Source: Pseudoalteromonas gelatinilytica (lineage in GTDB: Bacteria; Pseudomonadota; Gammaproteobacteria; Enterobacterales; Alteromonadaceae). From it: 64,000 nucleotides of DNA. Numbering within the stretch: position 1 is the first letter of the stretch; the number at the start of each line of letters is the position of its first letter. Under the pieces are notes generated by a model. The model was given only the letters and a program-made list of their open reading frames with translations. It was not told the DNA's origin and did no database searches. Made by a program: the position numbers and the translations under genes. Where the stretch lies: the NCBI RefSeq assembly GCF_001641615.1, contig NZ_LRRU01000017.1, forward strand, positions 1 to 64,000, written 5' to 3'. Below, piece after piece: positions 8,479-18,133 of the stretch.

Positions 8479-9994
8479 ATCAATTCGCGAAAGCCACATT
8501 TTACTGTTTAGTATTTTTGTCGCTGGCCTTTGCTCTATTATCTATGAGCTGCTGATCGCAACAACGGGTGCCTACTTTTTGGGTGATAGCATCACCCAAT
8601 TTTCTCTGACGATTGGCGTCTATATGGCGGCAATGGGCATAGGCTCTTATTTTTCGCGTTTTGTGCCCGATAAACCACTGCTAGCTTATTTTATAGGTTT
8701 TGAGTTAGCGCTTGCACTACTTGGTGGTTTGAGCGTGCCCTTGTTGTACTTCTCGTATGCCTATGGCTTACCACTACAAGCAATTAGTATTTTACTCACC
8801 ACGCTAATAGGGATTTTGATTGGCTTAGAAATTCCGCTGTTAAGTCGCCTAATGGAAAAACATTATGCGCTAAAAGCAAACCTCGCCAATGTGTTATCTA
8901 TTGACTACTTTGGTGCCCTGCTCGCGACTTTACTGTTTCCTTTTCTATTTTTACCTTGGCTTGGGGTTTTTAAAACGGCCCTAAGCTTTGGCTTAATGAA
9001 TCTAAGTATTGCGCTGCTATTGCTTTGGTACTTTATCGACCATATCAGCCCAAACCGTCGAAAAGTACTGAGGCTCACACTTGTTTTAGTTAGCTTAATA
9101 TTGGTGCTTTGCTTATTTGCTAGTAAACAGCTCACGTATCTTTGGCAAAGCCAAATTTACGATGATCGTGTTGTACATTCAGAGCAAACCCCCTATCAGC
9201 AAATCGTACTCACTCGTCATAAAGATGATATTCGCCTTTATTTAAACGGTGGCTTACAGTTTTCATCGATTGATGAATATCGCTATCACGAAGCGCTTAT
9301 TCACCCAGCCATGGTGCGCCATGGCAATGCAAAACGAATTCTAATTTTAGGTGGTGGCGATGGCTTAGCAGCCAGAGAGCTTTTGAAATACCCGCAATTA
9401 GAGTCTATTACCCTGGTTGATTTAGACCCTGCTGTCGCTAGGCTTGCGCAAACTAATCACAACCTCACAACACTTAACAAGCACTCACTGAGTGATCCTA
9501 AAGTGACAATTATTCATCAAGATGCCTATGTGTTTGTTGAGCAAAGCGAACAACTGTTCGATATTATTTTTATTGATTTACCCGATCCAAAAGCAATCAA
9601 CCTTGCACGGCTTTACAGTCAGCAATTTTATCAACTAGTAAAAACACGACTGCCAAATAACGGAATTGTGGTCACCCAAGCCACCAGTCCATTTTTTGCA
9701 AAACAGGCATTTTGGTCTATCAACAACACGCTCAGTGCAGCAGGCTTTGCTCATACTTTGCCTTATCATTTGAATGTGCCCTCTTTTGGTGAGTGGGGCT
9801 TTGTTATGGCTTGCAACTTAATGTGTAGCAACCACCAGTTATTGCCTGTTAACACCCGCTATTATCGCCCTGAAAATGACGCACAACTGTTTATTTTCAC
9901 GCCAGACATTAGCGCTAACAACGAAAAAGTATCGACGCTTGATGAGCCAAATGTGCTGCACTATTACTTACAAGGGTGGAAATATTGGAACTAA
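8468..9994 (+). CDS. Transmembrane polyamine aminopropyltransferase-like (spermidine-synthase family) protein
   Basis: The first ~200 residues form six to seven transmembrane helices. The C-terminal half is a spermidine-synthase domain: YLNGGLQFSSIDEYRYHEAL matches the substrate gate, LGGGDGLAARELLKY the nucleotide-binding loop, VDLDPA the acidic ribose contact, and FIDLPDP the catalytic-Asp region. Such enzymes transfer aminopropyl from decarboxylated S-adenosylmethionine to an amine; the acceptor here is unknown. The reading frame is open from TTG 8432, but GTG 8468 has GAGG eight bases upstream and is preferred, overlapping the previous gene by 11 bases. No speD is seen nearby, so the aminopropyl donor must be made elsewhere or the chemistry differs. 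Confidence 0.8.
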   Translation: MVSKSIRESHILLFSIFVAGLCSIIYELLIATTGAYFLGDSITQFSLTIGVYMAAMGIGSYFSRFVPDKPLLAYFIGFELALALLGGLSVPLLYFSYAYGLPLQAISILLTTLIGILIGLEIPLLSRLMEKHYALKANLANVLSIDYFGALLATLLFPFLFLPWLGVFKTALSFGLMNLSIALLLLWYFIDHISPNRRKVLRLTLVLVSLILVLCLFASKQLTYLWQSQIYDDRVVHSEQTPYQQIVLTRHKDDIRLYLNGGLQFSSIDEYRYHEALIHPAMVRHGNAKRILILGGGDGLAARELLKYPQLESITLVDLDPAVARLAQTNHNLTTLNKHSLSDPKVTIIHQDAYVFVEQSEQLFDIIFIDLPDPKAINLARLYSQQFYQLVKTRLPNNGIVVTQATSPFFAKQAFWSINNTLSAAGFAHTLPYHLNVPSFGEWGFVMACNLMCSNHQLLPVNTRYYRPENDAQLFIFTPDISANNEKVSTLDEPNVLHYYLQGWKYWN

Positions 9995-10081
9995 ACGAAT
10001 GGATTAGCCCATTTGGGGAGTTTACAAAGTAAAGGATTACCGTTACAAAGAGAGTTAATAACAACAATAACAAGGTTTGTA

Positions 10082-10948
10082 ATGCAGGCGCACAAACAGA
10101 GCCTAATATACTTACATATTGCAGTGCTACTCTTTGGTGGTACTGCATTATTTGCCAAGCTAGTCAGCCTAAGTGCATTAGATATTACCGTTTACCGAAC
10201 AGCCATTGCGGGCTGTGCACTACTGCTGTTACTCACAATCCAAAAGAAAGCGATTAAGCTTCACTCACGTCGTGATTATTTCATCGCCTTGTTACTTGGT
10301 GTCATTGTTGGAATACATTGGCTTACCTACTTCGCAGGTATGCAATTGGCAGGTATTGCAGTCGGTATGATTGCCTTTTTTACTTACCCTGTTATCACGG
10401 TATTTTTAGAGCCTTTATTTCATGGCAGTAAACCACAGCTTAAAGATATTTTTAGCGCCTTGGTGGTAATGCTAGGGATTTACTTACTCATTCCAGATGC
10501 CAGCTTAGGTAATGATGTCACACTCGGTATTGCTATTGGTATTTTGTCAGCGTTCTTTTTTGCTTTTCGAAATATCGTTCACAAGCGTTACTTTAGCCAG
10601 TATGGCGGCCCACAAACCATGCTTTATCAAACCTGGATCGCCTGCATTATGCTGTGCGCCTTTGTCGAAGTACCGCCATTACAAGTTGATACAATAAATT
10701 GGCTGCTATTAATTACCGTAGGGGTTATTTTTACAGCAGCACCGCATTCACTGTTTGCAGCAAGCCTAAAAAACTTATCAGCCTCAACCGCTGGTTTGAT
10801 ATCGTGTTTGCAGCCTTTATACGGTACGTTTTTCGCTTTTTTAATTTTGCATGAGCAACCTTCAATTAGCACTCTTATTGGTGGCGCGTTAGTAATTAGT
10901 GCCGCTTTTTATGAAACATGGTCAGTGACTCGTAGGTATAAGCAATGA
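10082..10948 (+). CDS. EamA/DMT-superfamily transporter
   Basis: This 288-residue inner-membrane protein has ten predicted helices in two EamA repeats, the topology of drug/metabolite transporters that export amino acids, metabolites or drugs. The substrate cannot be read from sequence. The frame is open from TTG 10013, but ATG 10082 has AAGG six bases upstream and begins directly before the first helix (LIYLHIAVLLFGGTALFAK), so it is chosen. Its stop overlaps the start of the phosphodiesterase gene (ATGATGA), indicating co-translation. Confidence 0.85.
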   Translation: MQAHKQSLIYLHIAVLLFGGTALFAKLVSLSALDITVYRTAIAGCALLLLLTIQKKAIKLHSRRDYFIALLLGVIVGIHWLTYFAGMQLAGIAVGMIAFFTYPVITVFLEPLFHGSKPQLKDIFSALVVMLGIYLLIPDASLGNDVTLGIAIGILSAFFFAFRNIVHKRYFSQYGGPQTMLYQTWIACIMLCAFVEVPPLQVDTINWLLLITVGVIFTAAPHSLFAASLKNLSASTAGLISCLQPLYGTFFAFLILHEQPSISTLIGGALVISAAFYETWSVTRRYKQ

Positions 10949-11643
10949 TGAAAGTATTCGCTCACAGAGGTGCCAGTGGTACCTATCCAGAAAATACCAA
11001 GAGCGCCATTATCGCCGCTGTTGATTTGGCAGTAGATGGTATCGAAATTGATGTGCAAAGCTGTCTTGATGATTACATGATTATTCATGACACCTGGCTT
11101 GATCGTACAACCTCTGGGCGCGGCAAGGTAAACGCCTGCTCAAAAGAAAAAATTCAGCAATACGATGCAGGCAATGGCGAAGTCGTACCGACTTTACAGC
11201 AGGCAATCGATTGGGTTGATGATAAAACACTGCTCAATTTAGAACTTAAACATACTTTTTCGCTAGATAAATTTGTTGAGCTTATTGAGTCAAATGTCAG
11301 TGCAGGAAAGATATCTAGAGATAACCTGTTAGTCTCTTCATTCGATCATCACCAACTAATGTGGCTCAAGCAAAAACTGCCATGGGTAAAGATTGGCGCA
11401 CTCACAGCTTCTATTCCAATTAATTACAGCGAGTTTGCGCAAAAACTGCATGCCTACAGCATTCATGTAGATAAAAACTTTATAAACCATGAGTTTGTTG
11501 CTGATGCAAAACAACGCGGCCTTCAAGTTTATGCTTACACGGTCGATAAAGTGGAAGATATCGAATTAATGCTAGAGTATGGCGTAGATGGTATTTTTAC
11601 TAATTTTCCGTGTCATACACAAATGACACTGCAGTCACTGTAA
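10945..11643 (+). CDS. Glycerophosphodiester phosphodiesterase family protein
   Basis: The 232-residue TIM-barrel protein hydrolyses glycerophosphodiesters to an alcohol and glycerol-3-phosphate. AHRGASGTYPENT at residues 6-18 supplies the first catalytic His and the Glu of the family, GIEIDVQ the metal-binding acidic pair, and IIHDTWLDRTT the second His. LNLELK and VDGIFTNFP near the end are also family hallmarks. There is no signal peptide, so it is cytosolic, like UgpQ. It is translationally coupled to the EamA transporter. Confidence 0.92.
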   Translation: MMKVFAHRGASGTYPENTKSAIIAAVDLAVDGIEIDVQSCLDDYMIIHDTWLDRTTSGRGKVNACSKEKIQQYDAGNGEVVPTLQQAIDWVDDKTLLNLELKHTFSLDKFVELIESNVSAGKISRDNLLVSSFDHHQLMWLKQKLPWVKIGALTASIPINYSEFAQKLHAYSIHVDKNFINHEFVADAKQRGLQVYAYTVDKVEDIELMLEYGVDGIFTNFPCHTQMTLQSL

Positions 11644-11706
11644 CTCAACAAAACTAAGCTATACTGTTGAATTATGTGAAATTGAATAATAAAAAAATAC
11701 GCCAAA

Positions 11707-12945
11707 ATGAATCAACACAACACCTTAATGAGTAGCTATATGCGCATTTATAATTTTATCGAACAAACATTCTTTTACACTCTTACACGTAAGATTGTCG
11801 GTAATTTAGGTTTTGTGTTTGCGTTTCAAGCTATCACATTAATCTGGCTTTATAGCAGCCTGTCAGAGCAACAAGCTGGTATGGGACTATTTTGGTTAAT
11901 GACCTTTGTTATCGTCGCCAGCTTTATTTTTACTGTTTTCTACATGCGCTTTTTGATTGTGCGCCCCGTGCAAGCAATGCGCGACACACTTGAGCAAATC
12001 AATCGCCATGATGCTGATTTATCAGCCAAGCTACCGCATTTTACCTACGATGAATTTCGAGATTTAAGTGAGCAGTACAATACCTTTACCGTTCACCTAG
12101 CAAAACTATTAGCCACTACGTACCAAAGTGCACAAGCCAGTGCTGATAGTAGCTTAAAGATGACTCATTCTATGCAGCAAACCGCACAGATGAGCCACCA
12201 GCAAATAAAATTCAGTCAAACCATTACCGATTCAAGTAATCAAATTACTTCAAGCCTAGAGAATATCTCAGCGAATACAGACAGCGTACATCAAGTAAAT
12301 AATGAACACTTGAGCTTTGTGCAGCACTCGGCTACTGAGTTATCGGCACTGGTTAAAAAGGTCGCGATGATAAGCCAAATTTTGGGTAACTTCTCAGCAA
12401 CTGTGTCTGGTCTGAAAGAAAACAGCGAGAACATTCGCGCCATTTTGAAAATGGTCGAAGAATTTTCGGATCAAACCAATTTACTTGCCCTCAATGCTGC
12501 AATTGAGGCGGCACGTGCCGGTGAAGCTGGCCGAGGTTTTGCTGTGGTTGCCGATGAAGTCAGATCGCTCTCAGTTAAAGTAAACGATGCAACTCGCCAG
12601 ATCAGTGATTTTATTAATCAAATGAACACGCTCGTTAGCGAAACCAATAAAGAATCTGAGCAACTCATTAGCCACTCGAGTGAGGCTGAAACGGCAATTA
12701 GCAATACCTCAACAGGCTTTAGCAATATGCTTGGTGAATTTGAGCAAAACCAACAACAGCTGCAGCAGATTGTCAGCGCGGTGCATTTACTAGAGCAAAC
12801 CCAAACCCACACTCATCAAACGGTAGAGCAAATTGTGGCTTTGGGCGAGCAAGCTAAACAGCAAATTGATGAATCACTCGCTGATTGCCAGCAATCACAC
12901 AAACTGAGCCAACAAACCCAAGAGCAATTAAAACGCTTTGTGTAA
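11707..12945 (+). CDS. Methyl-accepting chemotaxis protein without a periplasmic sensor
   Basis: Two membrane helices near residues 35-54 and 63-86 are separated by only a few residues, so there is no extracytoplasmic ligand domain. A HAMP-like segment follows ([18 protein letters not shown]) and then a long coiled-coil signalling domain. The hairpin tip, around residues 255-285, carries the conserved [19 protein letters not shown] and [12 protein letters not shown] that contact CheA and CheW. It may sense a membrane or cytoplasmic state such as energy level. No strong ribosome site precedes the ATG at 11707; ATGs at 11728 and 11740 are alternatives. Confidence 0.88.
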   Translation: MNQHNTLMSSYMRIYNFIEQTFFYTLTRKIVGNLGFVFAFQAITLIWLYSSLSEQQAGMGLFWLMTFVIVASFIFTVFYMRFLIVRPVQAMRDTLEQINRHDADLSAKLPHFTYDEFRDLSEQYNTFTVHLAKLLATTYQSAQASADSSLKMTHSMQQTAQMSHQQIKFSQTITDSSNQITSSLENISANTDSVHQVNNEHLSFVQHSATELSALVKKVAMISQILGNFSATVSGLKENSENIRAILKMVEEFSDQTNLLALNAAIEAARAGEAGRGFAVVADEVRSLSVKVNDATRQISDFINQMNTLVSETNKESEQLISHSSEAETAISNTSTGFSNMLGEFEQNQQQLQQIVSAVHLLEQTQTHTHQTVEQIVALGEQAKQQIDESLADCQQSHKLSQQTQEQLKRFV

Positions 12946-13005
12946 AAATTGACTTAATTCATTTAGTTACAGTACTGTATAAGAAAACATCTAAAGGGAA
13001 TTTAA

Positions 13006-13668
13006 ATGAAAAATGTTTTCTTTGCAGTACTCACGCTATGCACGCTTTTTATTACTTATAAAGTCGTTAACTTGCTTGAGAGTAACAGTACACACAATGT
13101 TATGGCTGTAGAAACAGCTGAAGAAACCGCACCCCTTACTATTGAGTCATCAGCGCTTCAAACAAAAATAAACCCGCAATCATCACAAGAGACTGATTCT
13201 CCAAGTTATAGCAATACATTTGCCAATACAAACGCCTCTAAAGATTCAATAAGCTCATTTGATGAACTCGTAACAAACACAGAAAACGGTCAAAAAGTGT
13301 TTAATACACAGCCATTAAACGAAATCGGATTTACACAAATTCAAGATTATGTTTCTAAGTTAGCGAATGGCTTAACTGATACCAACAAAGCGCAAATTAG
13401 AGAACTAGTTTACGATGAAACAGTGAAATACCAAGAAGAACACGCAGACATTACTGTTTATGATATGCAATGCTCAAATCAACTATGCGGCATTATTCTG
13501 CAAAGCAATAATACAGATGCCATTAGCCAGAGCCTTGATGATTTAATCAGCAACAACACTATGAAGCAAAACACTAGAGGTGGATTATCGCGTGCATTTT
13601 CTGAAAACAACGTCGAGTATGGCTTACTAATCGCTGTTATTACTGACGAAGGAATTACCCTACAATAA
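13006..13668 (+). CDS. Exported or anchored hypothetical protein
   Basis: This 220-residue protein is not recognised. An N-terminal hydrophobic stretch (residues 3-22) suggests a signal anchor. Residues 30-85 are a low-complexity linker rich in Ser, Thr, Asn and Glu. The C-terminal part (about 100-220) looks folded, with a short Cys pair (MQCSNQLCG). It stands alone between the chemoreceptor and queG and is followed by a strong terminator. It resembles linker-plus-domain periplasmic proteins common in marine gammaproteobacteria, without an assigned job. Confidence 0.6.
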   Translation: MKNVFFAVLTLCTLFITYKVVNLLESNSTHNVMAVETAEETAPLTIESSALQTKINPQSSQETDSPSYSNTFANTNASKDSISSFDELVTNTENGQKVFNTQPLNEIGFTQIQDYVSKLANGLTDTNKAQIRELVYDETVKYQEEHADITVYDMQCSNQLCGIILQSNNTDAISQSLDDLISNNTMKQNTRGGLSRAFSENNVEYGLLIAVITDEGITLQ

Positions 13669-13703
13669 GTGAATATTTTTCAGGGCCTACCTCAAACTAT
13701 GTT

Positions 13704-13731
13704 AAAGTAGCCGCTTCTTGGCTACTTTTTT
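13704..13731 (+). terminator. Intrinsic terminator before queG
   Basis: AAAGTAGCC (13704-13712) pairs with GGCTACTTT (13720-13728) around a 7-base loop and runs into T residues. It ends transcription of the exported-protein gene. It overlaps the upstream extension of the queG frame, which argues that queG starts later. Confidence 0.85.
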
Positions 13732-13738
13732 ATTGACC

Positions 13739-14872
13739 GTGACAACACCCGCTATTGATTATGAACAACTCGCGCTGCAAATAAAGCAATGGGGTAAAGA
13801 CCTTGGCTTTGCAGAAGTCGGGATCACTGATATTGACCTAACGAAACACGAAGCGCAGCTACAACGCTGGTTAGATTTAGGCTATCACGGTGAGATGGAA
13901 TACATGGCAGCCCATGGTATGAAGCGAGCGCGCCCCGCTGAGTTGGTACCTGGTACGCAGCGAGTCATCTCAGTAAAAATGAATTACCTACCGCCTGATG
14001 CAAGTTTTGCTAAAAACCTTAAACAAACCGACAAAGCGTACATCAGTCGCTATGCATTAGGTCGTGATTATCACAAGTTAATTCGTAACCGTTTGAAAAA
14101 GTTAGGCCAACAAATAGAACAGCATATCGGCCAACTCGGCTTTCGTCCTTTTGTTGACTCAGCCCCTGTGCTTGAAAGACAACTAGCCGAAAAGGCAGGC
14201 TTAGGTTGGCGTGGAAAACATAGTTTATTAATCAATAAAGAAGCGGGCTCTTGGTTTTTCTTAGGTGAGTTATTTGTTGATATACCGCTGCCTATTGATG
14301 AAGAAAATAGTTTTGAAGGCTGTGGTAAATGCGTTGCCTGTATGACGCTGTGCCCAACTGGTGCAATTGTCGAACCTTATGTCGTTGATGCCCGTAAGTG
14401 TATTTCTTACCTAACGATTGAGTTACAAGGCGCGATCCCAGAAGAATATCGTCCGCTGCTAGGCAATCGTGTCTATGGCTGTGATGATTGCCAGTTAGTG
14501 TGTCCATGGAATCGCTATGGTCAGATCACTGATGAAGCTGACTTTCACCCAAGAACACAGCTTAAAGAACAAGACTTACTGGTTTTATTTGCATGGGATG
14601 AAGCGACATTTCTTAAAAATACCGAAGGCAGCCCTATTCGCCGCATCGGTCATGAGCGTTGGTTAAGGAACCTCGCTGTCGGATTAGGTAACGCTGATTA
14701 CAATGAGCTGATAATCGATGCTTTAGAGCAAAGATTAACAACCGCTAGCGCTTTGGTTGCTGAGCATATTGAGTGGGCGCTTGTTCAACAAAAAAATAAG
14801 CGCCAGTTAAAACTTCGTAAAACTGAGCGCTTAATTCGTATTGTTGAAAAAGGCCTCCCCAGAGATGCTTAA
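13739..14872 (+). CDS. queG: Epoxyqueuosine reductase QueG
   Basis: QueG carries out the last step of queuosine synthesis, reducing epoxyqueuosine in tRNA with cobalamin and two [4Fe-4S] clusters. Both cluster motifs are present: CGKCVACMTLCPTGAI, and YGCDDCQLVCPWNR with the Cys of DARKC between them. N-terminal sequence (AKQWGKDLGFAEVGIT type) and LGRDYHKLIRNRL also match. The frame is open from TTG 13718, but that codon lies inside a terminator stem. GTG 13739 (or TTG 13733) is more likely, giving 377 residues. No ribosome site is clear, so the exact start is uncertain. Confidence 0.95.
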   Translation: MTTPAIDYEQLALQIKQWGKDLGFAEVGITDIDLTKHEAQLQRWLDLGYHGEMEYMAAHGMKRARPAELVPGTQRVISVKMNYLPPDASFAKNLKQTDKAYISRYALGRDYHKLIRNRLKKLGQQIEQHIGQLGFRPFVDSAPVLERQLAEKAGLGWRGKHSLLINKEAGSWFFLGELFVDIPLPIDEENSFEGCGKCVACMTLCPTGAIVEPYVVDARKCISYLTIELQGAIPEEYRPLLGNRVYGCDDCQLVCPWNRYGQITDEADFHPRTQLKEQDLLVLFAWDEATFLKNTEGSPIRRIGHERWLRNLAVGLGNADYNELIIDALEQRLTTASALVAEHIEWALVQQKNKRQLKLRKTERLIRIVEKGLPRDA

Positions 14873-14893
14873 TGCATAATAAAAACGATGTAC

Positions 14894-16021
14894 CTATTGC
14901 TTTAATAATTGCGATAGGTCATTTTCAATTTCTTTGAAGGCCGCTTTAACCCCTTTTACAGACTCTTCTCGAGCTACTGAGTTTTGAATGGTTTCATCGA
15001 CCTTTTGATAGATAAACACCTCTTGGTCTTCATCTAAGCCCATGGTCGGTATGCGCCTTTCTAAGTCTTCTTGAAGCTGCTTAAAAATTGCTTCGTTATT
15101 GATACGGTTTTCATTTAAAAGCTCAATTAAACCAGTAAATTTACTATGTACCTTACCGACGGCATCATTCAATTGTTGTTGCTGCTGAAGAAGCTCTTTT
15201 TTTGTGAGAATCGCTTTAAGCTGCTGCTCTGTAACACTGACTAAAAAGCAAATATGGTCTCGAATTCGGCCATGCTTATCTGGGTCTTGTCCCGGCATGT
15301 TTAAGATAAGCAAACTAATCATTTCATAGTTTACTAAAATCCGATTTGAGAACTCGTGCAAACGTCCTTTACTTTTGAGCATTTCAAACAGCTCGATCAC
15401 TATGGGTGAACACACTCCCGACACAGAGAAATGTAACACTTCACCATCTAGCCTAAATTCCACGTTACTTTGTAAATCAAACGCACCTAAACAGTTTAAA
15501 AAGGCTTTACCGAGATCTTGCTCATTATCAATCGAACCAATATGTTCGATGTAATTAACGATTTGCCCCATTTCACTGCTGTTTGCCATGGCGTTAAACG
15601 CCGTTGAAGTCGCATCTTCAACCTGTTGCTCTAACGACTCTTTTTCAATGAGTACTTGATTCAAATGTTGTAATTTCAGTCTCAGTTCTTCATGGCTAAA
15701 TGGCTTAACAATGTAGTCTTCTGCACCGACAGAGTAGCCTTCCATACGCTCTTCAACCGTGCCCCTCGCTGAGACAAACATCACTATAATTTTTTGTGTG
15801 ATTGGGTTTTCTTTGAGTTTACGGCATACATCATAACCACTCATTTGTGGCATGCTCACATCGAGTAAAATCACCTGAGGATCAAACTCTTCAACGACTT
15901 CTAAACATTCTGGGCCGCTATTAACCATTTTCAGCTCAAAATCGAGATCTTCTAAGATCTCTTCAATAATTTCTAGATTAAATGGTTCATCATCAACCGC
16001 TAAAATACGCTTCAAGGCCAT
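14894..16021 (-). CDS. Response regulator with receiver and helical/GAF-like output
   Basis: The receiver domain (residues 4-120) has the acidic pair D10/D11, the phosphoacceptor D54 in LLDVSMPQMSG, and the conserved lysine in VKPF near 105. A coiled coil follows (about 122-150), then an alpha/beta region without a recognised DNA-binding or enzymatic motif, then a C-terminal coiled coil. It lies 19 bases downstream of the hybrid histidine kinase on the same strand, so the kinase is its probable partner. The output may be protein interaction rather than transcription. Confidence 0.85.
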   Translation of the reverse strand: MALKRILAVDDEPFNLEIIEEILEDLDFELKMVNSGPECLEVVEEFDPQVILLDVSMPQMSGYDVCRKLKENPITQKIIVMFVSARGTVEERMEGYSVGAEDYIVKPFSHEELRLKLQHLNQVLIEKESLEQQVEDATSTAFNAMANSSEMGQIVNYIEHIGSIDNEQDLGKAFLNCLGAFDLQSNVEFRLDGEVLHFSVSGVCSPIVIELFEMLKSKGRLHEFSNRILVNYEMISLLILNMPGQDPDKHGRIRDHICFLVSVTEQQLKAILTKKELLQQQQQLNDAVGKVHSKFTGLIELLNENRINNEAIFKQLQEDLERRIPTMGLDEDQEVFIYQKVDETIQNSVAREESVKGVKAAFKEIENDLSQLLKQ

Positions 16022-16040
16022 GATTGCTTCTTCCGTTTTA

Positions 16041-18032
16041 TCAATTTATCGATATAGACTGTTGTTCATTTGCCAAGTGTTGTGGCAAGTCTATTTCTAG
16101 GGGCAGTCGAACCAAAATAGTCGCGCCCCCGTATTCATTGTTGCTTGCCATAATGGTGCCTTGATGCAAGGACACGAATTCACGACAAATCGCCAGACCA
16201 AGCCCGGTGCCTCCCGCACCACTGTTGGTTTTACTACTTTGCTCAAACTTAGCAAAAATCTTTTCAAGTTCTTGTTCAGGGATCCCTATTCCGCGGTCAA
16301 TAACAGCGATTTCGGCCATCTCCTCATGCACCGCTAAACTAATATCAATCTCGCTATTCGGCTCACTAAATTTCAGTGCATTTCCGAGTAAGTTGCGCAT
16401 GATTTGGTTTATTTGCTCTTCGTCACACTCAAGCACAATGCCTTGCTCAAAGCCTATTGGCCGAATCGCAATATTTCGCTCAAGCGCTGTGCCCGACACA
16501 TCATCAATACTGGTTTTTATAATATTGCTTAAATTATGTTTGTGTGGATTGAATGGGAATTTCCCGACATCGAGCTTTGATAAATCAAGCAAGTTATTTA
16601 GCAGCGACAATAAGCGCTCACCACTTTGCTCAATTCTAGATAAGTATTTATTTAACTTATCTTTACTTAAATCGTCATTGGCAACCTTCTCAAGCCCAAA
16701 GCGAGCAAAACTTAAGATAGAATGCATAGGGGTTCTAAGTTCGTGAGACATGTTTGCTAAAAACTCAGATTTACTGTGATTTGCAGCTTCTGCAACATTT
16801 TTAGCGTGCTCTAACTGGGCAGTACGGGCTTTTACTTCTTCTTCAAGCATGTCTTTTGCTTCAAGCAGCAAGTCTTCTTTCTCTTTTAAATGAGTCACAT
16901 TTTTAAAGATAACCGCTAACGCTATTTCGCCATGATGATCGATTTCATTAAACGAACCAACAAGAGGTACCTCTGTGCCATTTTTCTTAAGTAGTCGTAA
17001 ATCACAACTAAATTGACGATTTTTACTTAAGGTTGCGATTTTATCTTTGATTCGCTCAGTTGATGCCACATCAAAGAACTCATAGACCGAGCAGTTTTCA
17101 AACTCTTTGAGCGGTTTTTCAAACAGCTGTTCACAGGCATCGTTCGTTTCAATTACCTTGCCACAGCGTTCAAATAAAATAATAGCATCTGGGGTATGTT
17201 TAAAGATAACCCGAAGTAAGCTGTCTTTTTCAATGAGTGCATCAACGGTATTTTGTAAACGCTCCACTAATTCACTGTTATGGCGTCTTAAGAGCTCTGT
17301 CTGCCACAGTTTATGCACTGATTGTAGTAAGCTATTATCATCAACCGGTTTGATGAGCACATCTTCCACCCCTTGCCGAATAGCGGCCACCATGGAGACT
17401 TGATCAGGCTTAGAAGTATAAAGTAAACAGCGACTATTCGGCTGGCGTGTTTTGAGCTTGTTGAAAAGCGCAAGTCCAGTACCGTCTTCAAAAGTAAAAT
17501 CGCTTATCAGTAAATCAATATTTTGCTCTTTGATAACATCCAATGCTGACGCCGTACTATCAGCCGTGAAGGTTTTAATATGTGCACCTTTGAGATTCAG
17601 GGCTATTTGCGCCAAACGTTCAGCACAATGATCAACGAGTAACACGGTAGGAAGTTGAAGAATATTATCGCTGTCGAGCTCAAGCACCCCTTCCAATAAA
17701 GAGCTAATTTCTTTATTGGCAAAGAAAGGGTAAATGACCACAGCATTAGGTAACAGGCGATTTACTTCACTAAAATGCTCAAGTAAATCGCTTCGTTGTG
17801 CTTTAGGAGCCAAAAGCAAGAAATGCTCTTGAGAAAATACCTCCATAAGCTTTTTAATAATACTGGTTGGCACACCATGAGAAGCTGCAACAAGATCAAA
17901 GTCTTGCTCTAAAACAGCATCATCAACCATCGCAAAATGTAATAGCTCTACTCTGCAGCCAATCAGCTCCAGCAGCACCTTTACCCGCATGGCTAAAACA
18001 CTATTGCTATCAACAATTAATATTCTTCGCAC
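16041..18032 (-). CDS. Hybrid sensor histidine kinase with two N-terminal receiver domains
   Basis: The 663-residue protein is soluble. Residues 1-110 resemble a receiver but lack the phosphoacceptor Asp (DLVAASHG). Residues 126-245 are a second receiver with Asp in LLISDF near 180 and Lys in LIKP near 229. A PAS domain follows (about 275-385), then a HisKA helix with the phosphorylated His in SHELRTP near 430. The HATPase domain has an N box (NLLGNALKF, about 548), a G1 box (DRGIGIP, about 577) and a G2 box (GTGLGLAI, about 609). Translation starts at GTG 18032. It is the first gene of the pair with the response regulator. The signal is unknown; it is probably cytoplasmic. Confidence 0.92.
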   Translation of the reverse strand: MRRILIVDSNSVLAMRVKVLLELIGCRVELLHFAMVDDAVLEQDFDLVAASHGVPTSIIKKLMEVFSQEHFLLLAPKAQRSDLLEHFSEVNRLLPNAVVIYPFFANKEISSLLEGVLELDSDNILQLPTVLLVDHCAERLAQIALNLKGAHIKTFTADSTASALDVIKEQNIDLLISDFTFEDGTGLALFNKLKTRQPNSRCLLYTSKPDQVSMVAAIRQGVEDVLIKPVDDNSLLQSVHKLWQTELLRRHNSELVERLQNTVDALIEKDSLLRVIFKHTPDAIILFERCGKVIETNDACEQLFEKPLKEFENCSVYEFFDVASTERIKDKIATLSKNRQFSCDLRLLKKNGTEVPLVGSFNEIDHHGEIALAVIFKNVTHLKEKEDLLLEAKDMLEEEVKARTAQLEHAKNVAEAANHSKSEFLANMSHELRTPMHSILSFARFGLEKVANDDLSKDKLNKYLSRIEQSGERLLSLLNNLLDLSKLDVGKFPFNPHKHNLSNIIKTSIDDVSGTALERNIAIRPIGFEQGIVLECDEEQINQIMRNLLGNALKFSEPNSEIDISLAVHEEMAEIAVIDRGIGIPEQELEKIFAKFEQSSKTNSGAGGTGLGLAICREFVSLHQGTIMASNNEYGGATILVRLPLEIDLPQHLANEQQSISIN

Positions 18033-18133
18033 CGTTGACTAGACCCGCTTAATAATAAATACCTATTTTAGCGTAGTCTAAAATCACAGTGGGTCACAAT
18101 TTGTACCGCATTTTTTATTAGTTTTTTAACGTA

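Noticed and set aside
13718..13738. TTG start for queG at 13718
   Set aside because: The codon lies in the second arm of an intrinsic terminator and adds residues not typical of QueG.
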